Shown: in pieces, positions 1 to 12,805 of the stretch
Layout: the number at the start of each line of letters is the position of its first letter
Numbering within the stretch: the stretch's first letter is position 1
Origin: Strigamia acuminata
Taxonomy: Eukaryota > Arthropoda > Chilopoda > Geophilomorpha > Linotaeniidae
Direction: 5' to 3'
NCBI GenBank assembly: GCA_949358305.1
Contig: OX442316.1
Span: 16,492,001-16,556,000, forward strand
DNA length: 64,000 nt
Made by a program: the position numbers and the translations under genes
Notes under the pieces: generated by a model
Told to the model about the DNA's origin: nothing
The model's input: the letters and a program-made list of their open reading frames with translations, nothing else
The model's database searches: none

Positions 1-1689
1 TGTGTTATTGGTAAATTATACAGAGGCGTGACTACAGATTTTGAGGCCCGAGGCAAAATTAAAAATGGCGTCCCCCCCTAAAAATTATAAATGGTGAGAA
101 TTTTTAAAATTATGCAATGAGGCTTTAAATCTGAGATTCAGAATAGTGTGTATTAACTAAAGATGTAATTCGTGTTCTAACAGTGGCCAAGAACAGGTCA
201 GCCATTACGGTCATCAAAATTACAAGTGAACTTTATTCTGGTGCTTTTACATAGGTGGTGCTGGGGGTACAGCGCTCCTGACAAGCTGTCAATCAAACAC
301 AAGTTATGCAGTAAGGCTAAAAACACAGCACAGAAAGTGGTTCCCAAACTTTGTCGATTCACGACGCACTATCAAACCTGTAATTGACTGCAACCCTTTC
401 TTCTTTTAACCAAGAATACGTCAAGAAGTTTAACTTCTGCCGTGCGGCCATAAGCACACGTTCTTTTTCGACTTCTAAACCTGATGTTTAGAAAGTCTAA
501 TAAAACGGTCATGTCCGTCGGTCCGTGCACTTCCGGCTTATTCATTACACTATGACGTCATTTCCGGAAGAAGTTTGTAATATGAAAATCACACTACTTA
601 GACGTGCGCGACATCTACAGAGTATATCGCACTTTTGCGACTTCGACGTCTACATCGAGGTTTAGAAGTCTAATATAATATGTAATGCGTCCATGCATTA
701 TAGATGTTTACTTGTTTTCTATATACTTTCATAATTTTTGTATTTGTTACGGCTCAAATACTAATTTAACTAATTTAACTTACCGGACTTCCTAATTGGT
801 CAAATAAAAGTTGCACAATTTGTGTAGTTGAAAAGTCGAAAAGTGAATTCCAACAGTTCTAAATATCACCTCCGGTGTTTGAATTTATCGCCTTTACTTC
901 TTAACTTTCTTTTCAAATTTGTATCGCTGAGATTTTGCAGTTTTTGCCATTTCCTCATTGAATTCCTTCTTCGCCCGTATCACTTCATCTCACATGCCAC
1001 TTCATTACATTTCCTCACACTTGTCTCTTATTTTCACCAAAAAAAAGCATCACAAAGTGAATTTCCTTTCAATATGTTCATTAAGACTTTACTGCCATCG
1101 ATTTTCCTTTTATTGCAAAGATAAAAAAAAATCTCACATGCAATTTAAAATTCCCCACATTGTTCTTCCTTCCCCTCCCATAACTGATTTCCATCTTGTA
1201 GACTGATTCAAATTTCACTCACCAGGCTTCGTTAAATTCGATTAAATGGCGTCGGCAACGCCATTTTAATGGCAGAAAAGAGAGAGATTATTTTTCATAG
1301 TGAAAAGAAAAAGAAAAAGAAAAAAAAAAACTTATAAATAAAAAAATAGAGCAAAATCACCTGTGCAAACCCCCTGGTGACAAAAGGGAGAATTAAAAGC
1401 TTCCATTATGCCCATTGCATGGATGACGATAAAAATTTTTAATAGGAAAATAAAACTCGTCCCTGGAGACAGATTCTTATCGCGGATCCCACGTCGTTTA
1501 CTTCATAGACACACAAAGGATTTTCACTCATGCAATTTGCACTGCTCTGTTCTGTTGGAAATTGATTTTCATTTAGAGGGCGCTGCAGTATCAACCAAAG
1601 AAACATTCCTTCTTATTTTCAATTTGCAACTCCGATAATTCGCTTTACAAATAAGGGGCTCCATTAAATGCACGATTCTGTGATCTTCT
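1..1689. other. Upstream flank, no gene; transposon debris
   Basis: No open frame here resembles a protein I know. Near 340-358 the sequence gtggttcccaaactttg looks like a hAT-type transposon terminus. Around 480-680 short inverted blocks sharing 'gtttagaagtctaat' suggest a decayed inverted-repeat element. The rest is AT-rich with A runs (1305-1345). Confidence 0.4.
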
Positions 1690-1955
1690 GATTCGATTTT
1701 ACATCATTTTTCAACATTTTCTGCCATAAAGTTTGATCCACGGTCAGTGATTAATTGTCATGACATTGCGCGTCGTAAGATGATATTACGCACAAATGCT
1801 TTCACCGCTGTATCTGCTTTCTGATTCGGCATTGGAATTGCTTCTGCATAGCAAGATAAATTATCAGTAAATAAAAGTCTTTATACTTATGATTTTGCAA
1901 GGAAACTGCTAATGGTCCAAGAATATTTATCACAACAAAATTTAAGACTGCGATT
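1690..1955 (-). mobile_element. Broken LTR-retrotransposon integrase fragment
   Basis: Read on the minus strand, the segment gives a recognisable piece of a retrotransposon integrase core. A block containing ILGPLAVS is followed, after a frame change near 1865, by TDNLSCYAEAIPMPNQKADT, and then by TDRGSNFMAEN near 1710-1755, which matches the second-aspartate region of the catalytic core (family knowledge: Ty3/gypsy-like integrases). A TGA lies between the two blocks, another follows TDRGSNFMAEN, and the frame is broken at least once, so it is a dead relic. No LTRs, reverse transcriptase or gag were seen nearby. The element type beyond 'LTR retrotransposon' is inference. Confidence 0.7.
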
Positions 1956-2106
1956 TGTGATTTGCGATTGGCTGAAAATCAAGAAAATCAAGAAAAGCAA
2001 GAAAAGCAAGAAAAGCATGGATTTTCAGAAATCCGATTTTCTGAAATCCAATTTCCATTTGATGACGTAAAAGTCATCATTTCTGTCTCCAGAAATCAAG
2101 AAAATA

Positions 2107-2614
2107 GCGTATTTTCTAGAGTAAAAGCCGCGGCTCTTATTCAAAACGGGCATCCTGAGCTGCGGCTCCTATTACAATTGTTTACCATATTTTGATTGAA
2201 ATTTCAATTTTTTCATTAAAATTTCATTTTTTTAAATTGAAATTTCACTTTTTTTTATTGAAATTTCACTTTTTCCATTGAAATTTCACTTTTTCCATTA
2301 AAATTTTCATTTTCTTGATTGAAATTTCACTTTTTCCATTAAAATTTTCATTTTCTTGATTGAAATTTCACTTTTTTCATTAAAATTTTATTTTTCTCAG
2401 TAAAATTTTAATTTTTTTCATTGAAATTTCACTTTTTTTTTAAATTTTCTATCTAAATAACCATCATCATCGACGAATGTTTCATTAACCGTTTCCTATT
2501 TGGTTACAAAAGTACTCAAATAGTAGCCGTATTTCAAACCACCTCTCTGAGGCACGGCTACTATTCAAGGGCGGCTACAAAACGAGAGCAGCTCTTAATC
2601 AAGAAAATACGGTA
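2107..2614. mobile_element. MITE with TACCGTA-type end, carrying a minisatellite
   Basis: The left end (gcgtattttctagagtaaaagccgcggctc) is an imperfect inverted copy of the right end, whose complement reads taccgtattttcttgattaagagctg. The middle is filled by an AT-rich tandem array. Similar one-sided ends occur near 36966-37050 and 46771-46815. It is non-autonomous, with no coding sequence. Confidence 0.55.
2190..2450. repeat. AT-rich tandem array (~27 bp, attgaaatttcactttttc)
   Basis: The unit 'attgaaatttcactttttc' alternates with 'cattaaaattttcatttt' roughly ten times with small changes. It lies inside the inverted-repeat element at 2107-2614, so it probably expanded within that element. 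Confidence 0.85.
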
Positions 2615-3199
2615 AATGAAATCAAAGAAATCCATATAAGATTGAACGCACCTATTGAAATTACACTGCAAGGTGACGCAATGTAAAAACCAATGGTCTG
2701 TTTAAAATTGCAAAAAATCAACAAAATCAACAAAAAAATCAAGATGGCCGATTGGAAATTTTTTTTCATTTGTCGATGAGTTTTACAAAATGGTTAGTGG
2801 GACGTGTGGATCGAGTCATTTCCATTGGGTGAAATCCAGCGTGAAATTGTGCGCACAAAGAAGCTTAATTTGCGCTTCTTAATTCGAGCAAATCTCCCCC
2901 TGGTGGTGGCACTGTGGTCAGTGGGTTGGTTCCAGTTTGCTGAGTGGATAATTCGTTCATTTAAAGAAAAAAAAGTGACGGGGGGGTGAAAGGGGGAGGT
3001 GGGGAAGAAAAAAAGGTGTGAAGTAAGCTCAATGTGGAAGCTCAAGATTTGTTCTTTTCTGCTTTTCATCTTTTTCTCATGAGGGAACCAAAAAGTCTCA
3101 TCAAAGTAGTTCGACCAGAATCGAAAATGGTGACAAACTTCAAGTGCAATATCGATTAGATTTGTAATAGAAACTATATGCTAAAAGTAAAGCCACAAG
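2615..3199. other. No gene seen
   Basis: AT-rich unique-looking sequence. Short open frames on both strands (2794-3069) have no recognisable motif and include low-complexity lysine/phenylalanine stretches. Confidence 0.4.
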
Positions 3200-4480
3200 T
3201 CACATTTTCAAGCTAACGTGGAGTTGATTAAAATGTCGACTAAAAGTGAAGTTAGAAATAAAATTGTAGGTCAAAAGTGAAGTTGAGAATCAAATAATCA
3301 ACCAAAAGTGAAGTTAAAAATGAAATAACAACCAAAAGTGAAGTCAAAAATGAAATAAATAACCAAAAGTGAAATAATCAACCAAAATTGAAGTCAAAAA
3401 TGAAATAATTAACCAAAAGTAAAATAATTAACCAAAAGTAAAATAATTAACCAAAAGTAAAAGAATAAACCAAAAGTAAAATAATTAATCAAAAGTAAAA
3501 TAATTAACCAAAAGAAAAATAATTAACCAAAAGTAAAATAATTAACCAAAAGTAAAATAATTAACCAAAAGTGAAATTTAATCAACCAAAAGTAAAGTCA
3601 AAATGATATAATTAATCAAAAGTGAAATAATCAACCAAAAGCAAAGTCAAAATGATATAATTAATCAAAAGTGAAGTTTAAAAACAAAAAATGATGTCAA
3701 AATGAAATAATCAACCAAAAGTAAAATAATTAACCAAAAGTAAAATAATTAACCAAAAGAAAAATAATTAACCAAAAGAAAAATAATTAACCAAAAGTAA
3801 AATAATTAACCAAAAGTAAAATAATTAACCAAAAGTGAAATAATCAACCAAAAGTGAAGTCAAAATAAAATAATTAATCAAAAGTGAAGTCAAAATAAAA
3901 TAATTAATCAAAAGTGAAGTCAAAATAAAATAATTAATCAAAAGTGAAGTTTAAAAACCATAAATGATGTCAGAAATGAAATAATCAATCAAAAGTAAAA
4001 TAATTAACCAAAAGTAAAATAATTAACCAAAAGTAAAATAATTAACCAAAAGTAAAATAATTAACCAAAAGTAAAATAATTAACCAAAAGTAAAATAATT
4101 AACCAAAAGTAAAATAATTAACCAAAAGTAAAATAATTAACCAAAAGAAAAATAATTACGGTAACCAAAAGTAAAATAATTAACCAAAAGTGAAATAATC
4201 AACCAAAAGTGAAGTCAAAATAAAATAATTAATCAAAAGTGAAGTTTAAAAACCAAAAATGATGTCAAAAATGAAATAATCAACCAAAAGTGAAGCCAAA
4301 AATGAAATAATCAATCAAAGTGAAGTTTCAAAACCAAAAGTGAAGTTAAAAATAAAATAATTACCCAAAACTCAAAAATCAAAAACCAATAAACAATCGA
4401 CCAAAAGCAAAGTTCAAAAACCAAACTCCACCTACCAAAATTAAAAACTCAAAATCAAATCGCCAACCAAAAGCCACGAG
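3200..4480. repeat. Large 19-bp minisatellite (aaccaaaagtaaaataatt)
   Basis: About 1.25 kb of tandem units based on 'aaccaaaagtaaaataatt'. Variants (gaagtcaaaa, gaagtttaaaaacca) recur in higher-order blocks. Units are most homogeneous at 4000-4140 and decay towards both edges, the pattern expected of unequal exchange or slippage. Confidence 0.95.
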
Positions 4481-5039
4481 TTAATTGTAGTCCTAAACCC
4501 AGCTCAACATTTCCAAATCTTATTTATCTCCCTCCCCTTACCTTCGAATAACTTGCCGCTGTATCACGTAGTCACGTTTGGCTCCCTCGAACAAATCCCC
4601 GTCCTCAAAATTAGATTTAAAAAACTCGCTCGTCACATCTATAAATTATTTATACACCTCGCCACTCAACCAGCCTTGATTTTCATAAGCAAATCAAGGG
4701 CAACTTTAAGGCGCAGCCAACACTTTAAATTGAGCAAAGCGCCCATAAAGACACACACACACACACACAGCAACTCATCCTTTAGTTTAGGCAACCGCAA
4801 AACGAGCAAAGTGCCTCAAGTTTGGCCCGTAAAAATCCTTTACCAAACCATTGGGCTCGGGCAATGCGAGTGCGAGTTCAAGTCGCTCGCTCGGCTCGGC
4901 TCGGCTCAGCTCGGCTCGGCCTCATCCGCGCGTCTGACCGTGGCAAGCGCCCCCCACAACAAACTAGCATCTAACTTGCACAAAACAATTGTTATGAAAT
5001 AATGCTTTTTTTATACAACAATGCGATTTGCTGCTACAT
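4481..5039. other. No gene; CA microsatellite and GCTCG run
   Basis: A (CA)n run at 4751-4768 and a 'ctcggctcgg' repeat at 4885-4920 produce a 149-codon open frame (4553-5002) of simple composition that matches no family I know. I do not call it a gene. Confidence 0.4.
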
Positions 5040-5400
5040 TGTTATGTTCATCTGTTTTTTTTTTTTTTTTTTTTTTTACTGTTGCATACTTGCATTGTTA
5101 CGTTCATCCGTTTTTTTGTTTTGCTTTTTTTTACTGTGGCATCGTTGTTTTCTGTATTTTTTACTGTTGCATTGTTGTTTTCTGTATTTTTAATTCTTGC
5201 ATTGTTGTTTTCTGTATTTTTAACTGTTGCATTGTTGTATTCTGTATTTTTAACTGTTGCATTGTTGATTTCTGTTTTTTTAACTGTTGCATTGCTATGC
5301 ATTCTGGTTTTTTTTTAAAGTTGCATTGTTATGTATTGTGTTTTTTATTGTTGCATTGCTGTCTTCTGTTTTTTTTATTGTTGCCTGGCCTGAAACTGAC
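5040..5400. repeat. ~30-bp tandem array (tgttgcattgttgttttctg)
   Basis: Roughly ten imperfect tandem copies of a T-rich unit built on 'tgttgcattgttgttttctg' plus 'tatttttaac'. The cysteine/phenylalanine-rich open frames over it are by-products of the repeat. Confidence 0.9.
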
Positions 5401-6729
5401 CCTTCAGCAACAATGTTAAATTAAAATACTTTTAATGTTTTTACATTATGTAACAATGACAACAATGTTATTTTTTTACACTGATTAACACCCATTAACT
5501 ATTTCACCCAACAATATTCCCCGCTGCTACGTTAAAGCAGCACGTTTAAACAACGACACTCGTGGTTAATGCGTGCAACAATACACCCACAAGCCGTAAC
5601 GACCACCCGCGCGCTTAATTGCTCAACAATACGCATCCAAAAATGCAATTCCAAACAATTTTGTCAAATGCTGACCTTTTAATGGACTTGATGACAACAC
5701 ACATTGAGGGAATTGCGCTTAAAATTACCTCCATCATCAAATCAAGTCGATTCCAAACTCTCCAGATGGCGCTTCCAGCTCAAACATAATTACAAACGAC
5801 CTCTTTCTCTTCATATTTAATCGATCAAAATCCACTCAAAAATATGCAAAAACCTCCAAATTCCCTCCCCCAAATCAAATCCCCCCCCCCCCCAAAAAAA
5901 AATTGACATAAAAGGCATCAAGAAAGTGAAGCTTGGGGGGGCACGGAGGGGCACACGGTGACGGGGGTTTAACCAACACGAAACCCAAGCACGGGGGGAT
6001 AAATTATTCACAAATAATAGACAACTTCCTCTCCTTGGCTGTCCCTCCACCCCGTTCCAAGCGGTCATAAGGCAAATTACCAGCGCGGTTAAATAATGGA
6101 TAAAATTGGCGCGAGACTTACGGGCCGATAATTAAAAATTAAAAATTCATTCGATTTTCGCTTATTGATTGCATTTTTCGCGCTCAAAAGTTTGCAATTT
6201 GCACTCGAACGAGGCGAAAACTTCAAACATGCTGAATAGTGCATGCTGTTTGCAGAGCAAACAACATCAAAGCGTCTATTACTTCCATTTGCCAACAACG
6301 GACCCTCGGAGCATAATTTAATTTCATTTTAAAATTATACATAAAACAAACAAACCGAAGCAGCCATGTTTGATGTTCAAACAAAACGCCACGTGACCCC
6401 AACCGACCAATATCTGAAGTATTAAAGGCGTGGGCTGCACTCTGGTGACAAAAAATCAAATCAAAAAAAAATACGCAACCGGAAGTAGAAATAAAAACGA
6501 ATAAAACACTTAAAACACGACTTTTTGAACGCAGCACGTCGGCTAAACTCGCCCTGGTGGCGAAATATTCCCAAAAACCTTATTAAAGTCGCCGAAGTTT
6601 CGCATTTTATTAACGCTCACGCCACAACTCGAAAAACAAGTTTATTGCTTTAATAAAACGCATAAAAAACGATTCAAATTTCATTTCAAAGTTAAATTAA
6701 CCAAAAATAAAAATAAAACTGTAATAAAA
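5401..6729. other. No gene seen
   Basis: Moderately AT-rich sequence with C/G homopolymers (5881-5894, 5935-5942). Short frames on the minus strand (5817-6068, 6089-6537) lack known motifs and lack a codon pattern different from background. Confidence 0.4.
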
Positions 6730-7123
6730 CCTATAAATATAAATAAAACGCGAATAAAACGAGCAAAACGAACAAAACAGTGTCAATTGTGATCGATTTT
6801 GCATCCAGTGGCTCAACATTATGCACATTGGACCCATGAGTCATGTGAGGACACTCAGACACAATTCCCACCCCCAGAATGGCATTGGGGGTGTCGTGTC
6901 GTTTGCGGGCCCCCACAATTCCCCCATAATCCTTTCTGATTGTGTCGTCGATGGAAGAGGGCGATTCGAGTGGACTTCGGACCTCTTCGCTCGCCGATAA
7001 GAGCTCAGAGTACAACACAAACGCGTTCGTCCAACATGGCGACAGATTAAGTTGATTAAGTTTGTCCGCGAAGAAAAGGAAAGACGAAGAGAACGAGAGA
7101 AAAAAGATTCGCGTTCGTTGAAG
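6730..7123 (+). promoter_or_regulatory. Candidate promoter / 5' non-coding exon
   Basis: A TATA-like stretch (ctataaatataaata near 6731) is followed by GC-richer sequence containing a four-codon upstream ORF (atggcgacagattaa at 7037) and ends in gaag|gtgagt at 7123/7124, a near-consensus 5' splice site. The integrin ATG exon begins at 12801 directly after a 3' splice site, so an upstream non-coding exon is required unless the mRNA is trans-spliced. This is the best donor I see upstream, but the link is inference. An alternative donor is agccag|gtagaa at 8643. Confidence 0.25.
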
Positions 7124-7589
7124 GTGAGTGGTCAAGGAGTTGGGTGGCGAGGATGCGTTTGATGAATGTTTCGAGGGTGTGGTCGCATTCCTGAGACGGG
7201 CACGAGACGCTGCGTGCATAACTGCCAAAGGGGTCCGCGAATTAAGACTGGTGGGGTTGGGGAGGGAGTTTGTGCGTTGCGCGAGGAATAAAAGGGCGGT
7301 TGAGTTAATTTGGAATGTCCACGGGTCGGGTTGGTAGTTGGTTGGAGCGCGGTGATTTCATGAGTTGAGGATTTTTTTTGGGGTGGGGGAAGGGAAGGGA
7401 AGGGGGTGGTTCTTGGAATTTTTTTGTTTTGTTTTAAATGTGTAAATCAATAGTCGTTATTAAGTGAAATTAATTTTTTTGTTTGGTAGAGTGGAGGTTA
7501 TCCGAATTAATTGGGAGTGGTAGGTGTGTTAAACCGATAATTTGTTCATATAAGCGGATATTAGGTTTATGTACATAAAGTTAAAAAAT

Positions 7590-7960
7590 TGATTGAAAAT
7601 CGACTAAAAAACGTTAAAAATCGACTAAAAACCGGTAAAAATCGACTTAAAACCGGTAAAAATCGACTTAAAACCGGTAAAAATCGACTAAAAAACGGTA
7701 AAAATCGACTAAAAACCGTTAGAAATCGACTTAAAACTGCTAAAATCGACTAAAAATCGCAGAAAATCGACTAAAAACCGGTAAAAATCGACTAAAACCG
7801 TTAGAAATCGACTTAAAACCGCTGAAAATCGAATAAATACCGCTAAAAATCGACTAATAACTGTTAAATTGATTAAAAAGCGTTCACAATCGTTCAAAAT
7901 CAATTAAAAATCCTTAAAAACCCATCAAATCGTTCAAACCCATACAAAACCAATTAAAAA
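7590..7960. repeat. ~21-bp tandem array (aaaaatcgactaaaaaccggt)
   Basis: About 15 tandem copies of a unit reading 'aaatcgactaaaaaccggt' with point changes, decaying after 7860 into cgttcaaaat-type variants. Confidence 0.95.
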
Positions 7961-9950
7961 TCGTTATAAATTGATTTTTTAAAAATCACTGTTCGCATAA
8001 TCGACTCCCTACTTGTATCTTAATATTTAAAAAAAAAAAATTAAACTCAGAAATAAAAAAAAAAATAAAAAAAACAAAAAGAACAATCACAATCAGTTAA
8101 TCCGCCATTATAAATTTTATTCTTTTCGGTTTCCATTTTTTTTTTCTCCTTTTACAAATGTAAAACTAAGCTCAAACCTCATTAATTCATTTCCAACTTC
8201 CCATTGAGTGATTTCAAACATTCAAAAGTGATTACAAAACTAATCCACCCTTTGACTCAATCCCCCTGCCCCCCTGCCCCCCCCACGACACAAAAATGCA
8301 AAAAAAAAAAAAAAATTACCAAAACAAAATCCAAAACCAAAAAAAAAAAAAAAATCATTTTTTCCCAATTATAATCTCATTAAGCCTAAAAATCAAAATT
8401 GTTTCCTCTCCAAAAAAAAAAAAAAAATTAAATAAAAGAAAAAAAAGAAAAAAAACCAAACAAAAGAAAACGAGTGGAGTCGAATTGGAGTTCGCAGACA
8501 AATATCCGGCACATGTGTTTACCTTGAACACACCTGAAATTTCAGTTCAAAGATATCGCGCCGTTCCTCGAGCTCCACAGCTCCAGAGCCCGAAAGAGAG
8601 TAAAGTGGGCGAGTCCACACACTCCAAAGGGACCGGAGCCAGGTAGAAGGACGGGGCGTCGAGTAACGCGTGCTAGTCAACGCCAGACGCATGTTAGGCC
8701 GCACGTGGTTTGCGTCGCACCTGCACCGATGCCAAATGGCAATGCTTCCGCTAATAAGTGGGCGGTGAACGAGAGAGGATTAAAATAATCGCAGGTAAAA
8801 CAACAAATACAATTTACTAATCATTATTTAATCTAAAAAAAAAAAAAAATCACGAAAACGAGGCTTAATTTTTTTTTAATTTAATTTTTCTCCATAAAAT
8901 AAAAATAAACACTAGGGGGGGCAGCGGGGGGGCGTCCAATTGGCCGAAATCCAAAAAAACCCCGAGTTAATTTTTAATTATTTCTGTTCGATAATCCATC
9001 GGTGATGAGGAAGTTAAACCCGCGCGCAAAGACGCCAGGAGCCGTACGCGCGCTAATTATAGGCATAAAACTCGCTTTTACGCGTTTTACGATAGTATCA
9101 AAGCACATGCAGACGTCATCACTTAGGAAATTAATTCCTGTCGCGTTTCTCCGCGATTTCGGACGCCAAATCCGAACAAATCGGCGAAAAACGACATTTT
9201 CCGTGTCCGTCGTTGAACCAACACAGCTGTCGACGCTTAAATCATTGAAACCGCGTTCCATTCCACCGAAATACTTAATCACCGAACAAACACGAACCAA
9301 TCGGCAAGCGTTTGAAGAGTGGCCGCGACGCCAGGGCCGCGTCGCGCGGGGGGAATAATTGCAAATGCAGACGCAAACTTTTGAGTGTTTTTCACAGTCG
9401 CACTCAAAATGGAAATTGAATTGGGTTTGCGGTGGGAAAAAACGGCCCTCTGGTGAGCAAACGGAGCAAACTCGCATACCTGGAGACTCCCTGCGGCCAA
9501 TGGACCACCTCCAAGGTCGGACATCCCCCCCGAAGGGTGGGGTTCTCGTGTTCCTCTGCTCGCACACCCATTGTGGACGCCGAGGAGGAAACACCACCTG
9601 CTTGTCCAGGTGGGCGACCTTCGATACTTCGATTACTCTGTGCGTGGGCGGATAAACGTGTCACTATGTCGCTTTGAAAAGCCTCGTTTTCGTGTGAGTT
9701 TTTTGCTGTTTTTTGTTTTTTTTTTAGTTTTTTTTTGGGTTTGTTTGGTGGGTTTTTTGGTGTTTTGTGCGGGAAAATGGAGGATGGAGTTGGTGGTTTT
9801 TTTTGTTGAGGGGGGATAGGTAAAGGACGTCGTGTTGACGTGATATAAGACGGGTGGTAGGGTCTTTTGGAATCGAGAATACCGTTGGAAACCCCGTGGT
9901 GAAACCCCTTCTTTCTTGTTTTCTTTTTGTTTGGGTTTTGCTTTGGGTTT
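7961..9950. other. A-runs then GC-richer segment; no gene called
   Basis: 8020-8460 is dominated by poly-A and A-rich runs. 8480-9660 is GC-richer with CpG; its minus strand is open for 207 codons (8974-9597), but the predicted peptide has no signal, domain or repeat I recognise and other frames are open over the same stretch. It may be a CpG-rich regulatory region upstream of the integrin gene. Confidence 0.35.
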
Positions 9951-9954
9951 TTGG

Positions 9955-10460
9955 AGTTTTTGTTTTGTTTTTGCTTATTTTTTGTCTTATTTTTGTTTTA
10001 TTTTCGTTTTATTTTGAGTTTTTGTTATATTTTTGCTTATTTTTTGTTTTATTTTTGCTTAATTTTTGTTTCATTTTTGCTTAATTTTGTTTTATTTTTG
10101 TTTTATTTTTGCTTAATTTTTGTTTTATTTTTGCTTAATTTTTGTTTTATTTTTGCTTAATTTTTGTTTTATTTTTGCTTAATTTTTGTTTTATTTTTGC
10201 TTAATTTTTGTTTTATTTTTGCTTAATTTTTGTTTTATTTTTGCTTAATTTTTGCTTAATTTTTGTTTTATTTTTGCTTAATTTTTGTTTTATTTTTGTT
10301 TTATTTTTGCTTAATTTTTGTTTTATTTTTGTTTTATTTTTGCTTAATTTTTGTTTTATTTTCGTTTTATTTTGAGTTTTTGTTTATTTTTGCTTTATTT
10401 TCGTTTTTATTTTGAGTTTTTGTCTTATTTTTGCTTTATCTTCGTTTAATTTTCGTTTAA
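9955..10460. repeat. ~22-bp T-rich tandem array (tttttgttttatttttgctt)
   Basis: Over 20 tandem units of 'gcttaatttttgttttattt' with alternating 11-bp half-units (tttttgtttta / tttttgcttaa). Open frames rich in Phe/Leu over it are repeat artefacts. Confidence 0.95.
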
Positions 10461-10869
10461 TTTCCGTTTTATTGTTGTTTGGTGTTGATTTTCGCGTTTG
10501 TTTAGTTGTGACGAGTGGCAAGCGATTTTATTTTTGTGGTTTTTAAAGTTTATTTTAATGTGTTGATTTAATTTGTAGCGTTTTATGATTGATTGGGCCT
10601 GCACTGTGGCAGCCATATTTAAATCTGTGTGTTATACCGGTATTTTTTTTTTAAAATGTGAAAGTTGGTTTGATACAAATTTAAAGTTGGAAACTTTCTT
10701 GCTGCAAGTTTTGTCCCCACTTTATTAGGAATAAAAAATGCGCAATAAAATTTTTACAAGGGGCTGCTGCCATGTTTAAGAATTGGCCAATTAAATTGGT
10801 TTTGGCCAGACACAGACACATGTGGAAATTTATTATAGTTTATTTAGAGCTTCCTCGTCCCAACCATAA

Positions 10870-11425
10870 GTAATAAAGTTATTCTGAAAAAATTTTAAAA
10901 AAATTAAAAAAAAACAAAAATATTATTTTTTTTCTCAAAAATAGTGTAAAATCAATCATTTGTACACCGTTTACAATATTTTCTACCCAAAATTTACATC
11001 AAATTAAACAAATTTTTGAGTTTTTGAAATAAAAAATATTTTTTCCCAAAAAAATAGTGTAAAATTACTCATTTGTACACTTTTACAACTTTTTCTCCCC
11101 AAAATTTACATCAATTCAAACAATTTTTAATTTACAACACAAAAAAAATTTTTAATCACACAAAAAAGTGTAAAACCACAAAATTTACACCAAATTACAA
11201 GATATTTGTTGTAAAAGTGTAAAAATGATTGGTTTTACACATTTTTGTGTGAGTAAAATTTTTTTTTGTATAATAAATTAAAAATTGTGTAAATTGATTT
11301 AAATTTTGGGCAGAAAAACTTGTAAAAGTGTAAAATTATTGATCTTACACTATTTTTGAAAAAAAAAAAAAAAGTATTTTTTTTCCATAACTTTTTCAAA
11401 ATTTTTTCAAAATAATTTTATAACC
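10870..11425. mobile_element. Large inverted-repeat element (~550 bp), AT-rich
   Basis: The left arm (for example ctcaaaaatagtgtaaaatc near 10934) returns as its complement on the right (gatcttacactatttttga near 11341), and the outer ends 'aaagttattctgaaaaaatt' and its counterpart near 11400 also pair. The arms are about 250 bp around a short loop near 11180. No coding content. Probably a foldback MITE. Confidence 0.7.
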
Positions 11426-12339
11426 AAAATAAATAATTTCTCCACTTTCCACAACATTTTCACCCAAAATCAAAACAATTCTTCACTTTTCCTCCCAAAA
11501 AATTCACTTTTTTCCATCAATTCTCTTTCCAAACTTTCCAAATTCAATATTTGATATAAAAAAAAAATTCCCTCCTATGAGGATTCACATGAATGGCCAG
11601 TCGAGCACGAGGGGAGCCCAGCAACGACTCGACACGCGCCATCGGTCCAAAGCTTCCGTTTTACGACACTTTTCAACGCGAACAAACCAAGCGACGGGGT
11701 CAATGTCGACGCAATGCCCAACAAAACCCCGATGCCCCCACCCCCATGCTCAGTGACACTTAAAAACATTTATCCCGACATCACGTCAACGGAATATGGC
11801 GCCAATTTAAACTCCACGTGATTCAATCCAACTGGGCGTGCGTGGGTGTCCCTCGTCGTCATCCCCCAAGATTAGTCGCCATAGCAACCGTTCCCACGGC
11901 CCCGCATCCCCCCACTGTTTACTCTGCACTCGGGGAGCAACTCCCAACTGCCCTCTTGTCACCTGCTACTTTATGCGACACATAAACGTCTCAACTACCG
12001 ATTTCTCTCCCGAAAAACAAAAAATACGTCGCTCATGATTACAAAAATAATCTACGAGCGAAAAAAACAGATTGCGTTGCGAAAATCGCGTTAAAAAATG
12101 AAAAAAATGCAATTTTTCAAGCAAAAACTGCAATTTTCAACCATTTTTTTGCGTTTTTCCCATAATTTATCGCGAAAAACCTCATTAATATCGCGCCAAA
12201 CGAAAATCCAAACATCCCACGCGGTAAGACGAGTCGCCTAATATTTTATAATAAACCGGAGCCTCGTTTCCGATTTCCGTCGTCCCCCCGTCGGTTCAAC
12301 CCTTTAATTGACACGACGGCGCAAACAAGGCGCCTAATT
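11426..12339. other. Moderately GC-rich spacer with X-box-like site
   Basis: No coding sequence recognised. At 11875-11888, gtcgccatagcaac resembles an RFX X-box (two half-sites separated by AT). Whether it acts on the integrin promoter cannot be judged from sequence. Confidence 0.3.
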
Positions 12340-12800
12340 GTCGACAATGTCAGTTGACAGATTTACGATCATTTTTGTCCCTCCCACACATTTCTCCACC
12401 TGAGACGCTCAGCCAGGCGTGAAAAAGTGTTCGTGGAACCCCCATGTGCCCCCGAGGAGCAGAACGCGCTGATTGAGACGCGCCGTTCAAGGACTGCAAC
12501 ACACCGACCACTTTCCTCTCCATCTTGCACCCAATACGTGTGACGTCACACGTCGCGCGCTTTCTCTGATTCTCCCACACATTAATACTCGAGGGACACA
12601 TCGAAGCGTCTCCTGGTGATCCTTCACTCGCCCCCAAAAGAGGCTTCGCCGCCAAACATTCTTCGTGGCGAGTGAGGCGACCTGGCGGGGCAGTATGGAC
12701 GTGGGCGATTCATATTCATGGACTTGTAACGTCATAAGCGTCCACGTGTGGGCGTCGCATGATTGTATTTTGCGTTTATTTCTTTCGCTTTTGCTTTCAG
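12340..12800 (+). promoter_or_regulatory. itgb: GC-rich region before integrin start exon
   Basis: A CpG-containing region directly upstream of the first coding exon that ends in a strong pyrimidine tract and acceptor (gcttttgctttcag, AG at 12799-12800). It could be promoter plus outron of a trans-spliced gene, or the 3' end of a 5'-UTR intron. The 101-codon and 117-codon minus-strand frames over it (12350-12840) have no recognisable domain. Confidence 0.35.
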
Positions 12801-12805
12801 ATATC

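Noticed and set aside
3200-4480. CRISPR-like regular array
   Set aside because: Units are 19 bp with no distinct spacers and the DNA is eukaryotic; it is a minisatellite.
4553-5419. Plus-strand frames of 149 and 132 codons
   Set aside because: They read through CA, GCTCG and T-rich tandem repeats; peptides are repeat translations.
6223-7228. Minus-strand frames of 104 and 165 codons
   Set aside because: No domain or signal recognised, compositional bias only; 6731-7228 overlaps the candidate 5' exon region on the other strand.
8974-9597. 207-codon minus-strand open frame upstream of the integrin gene
   Set aside because: No motif, and several other frames are open over the same GC-rich stretch; length is explained by composition with few stop codons.
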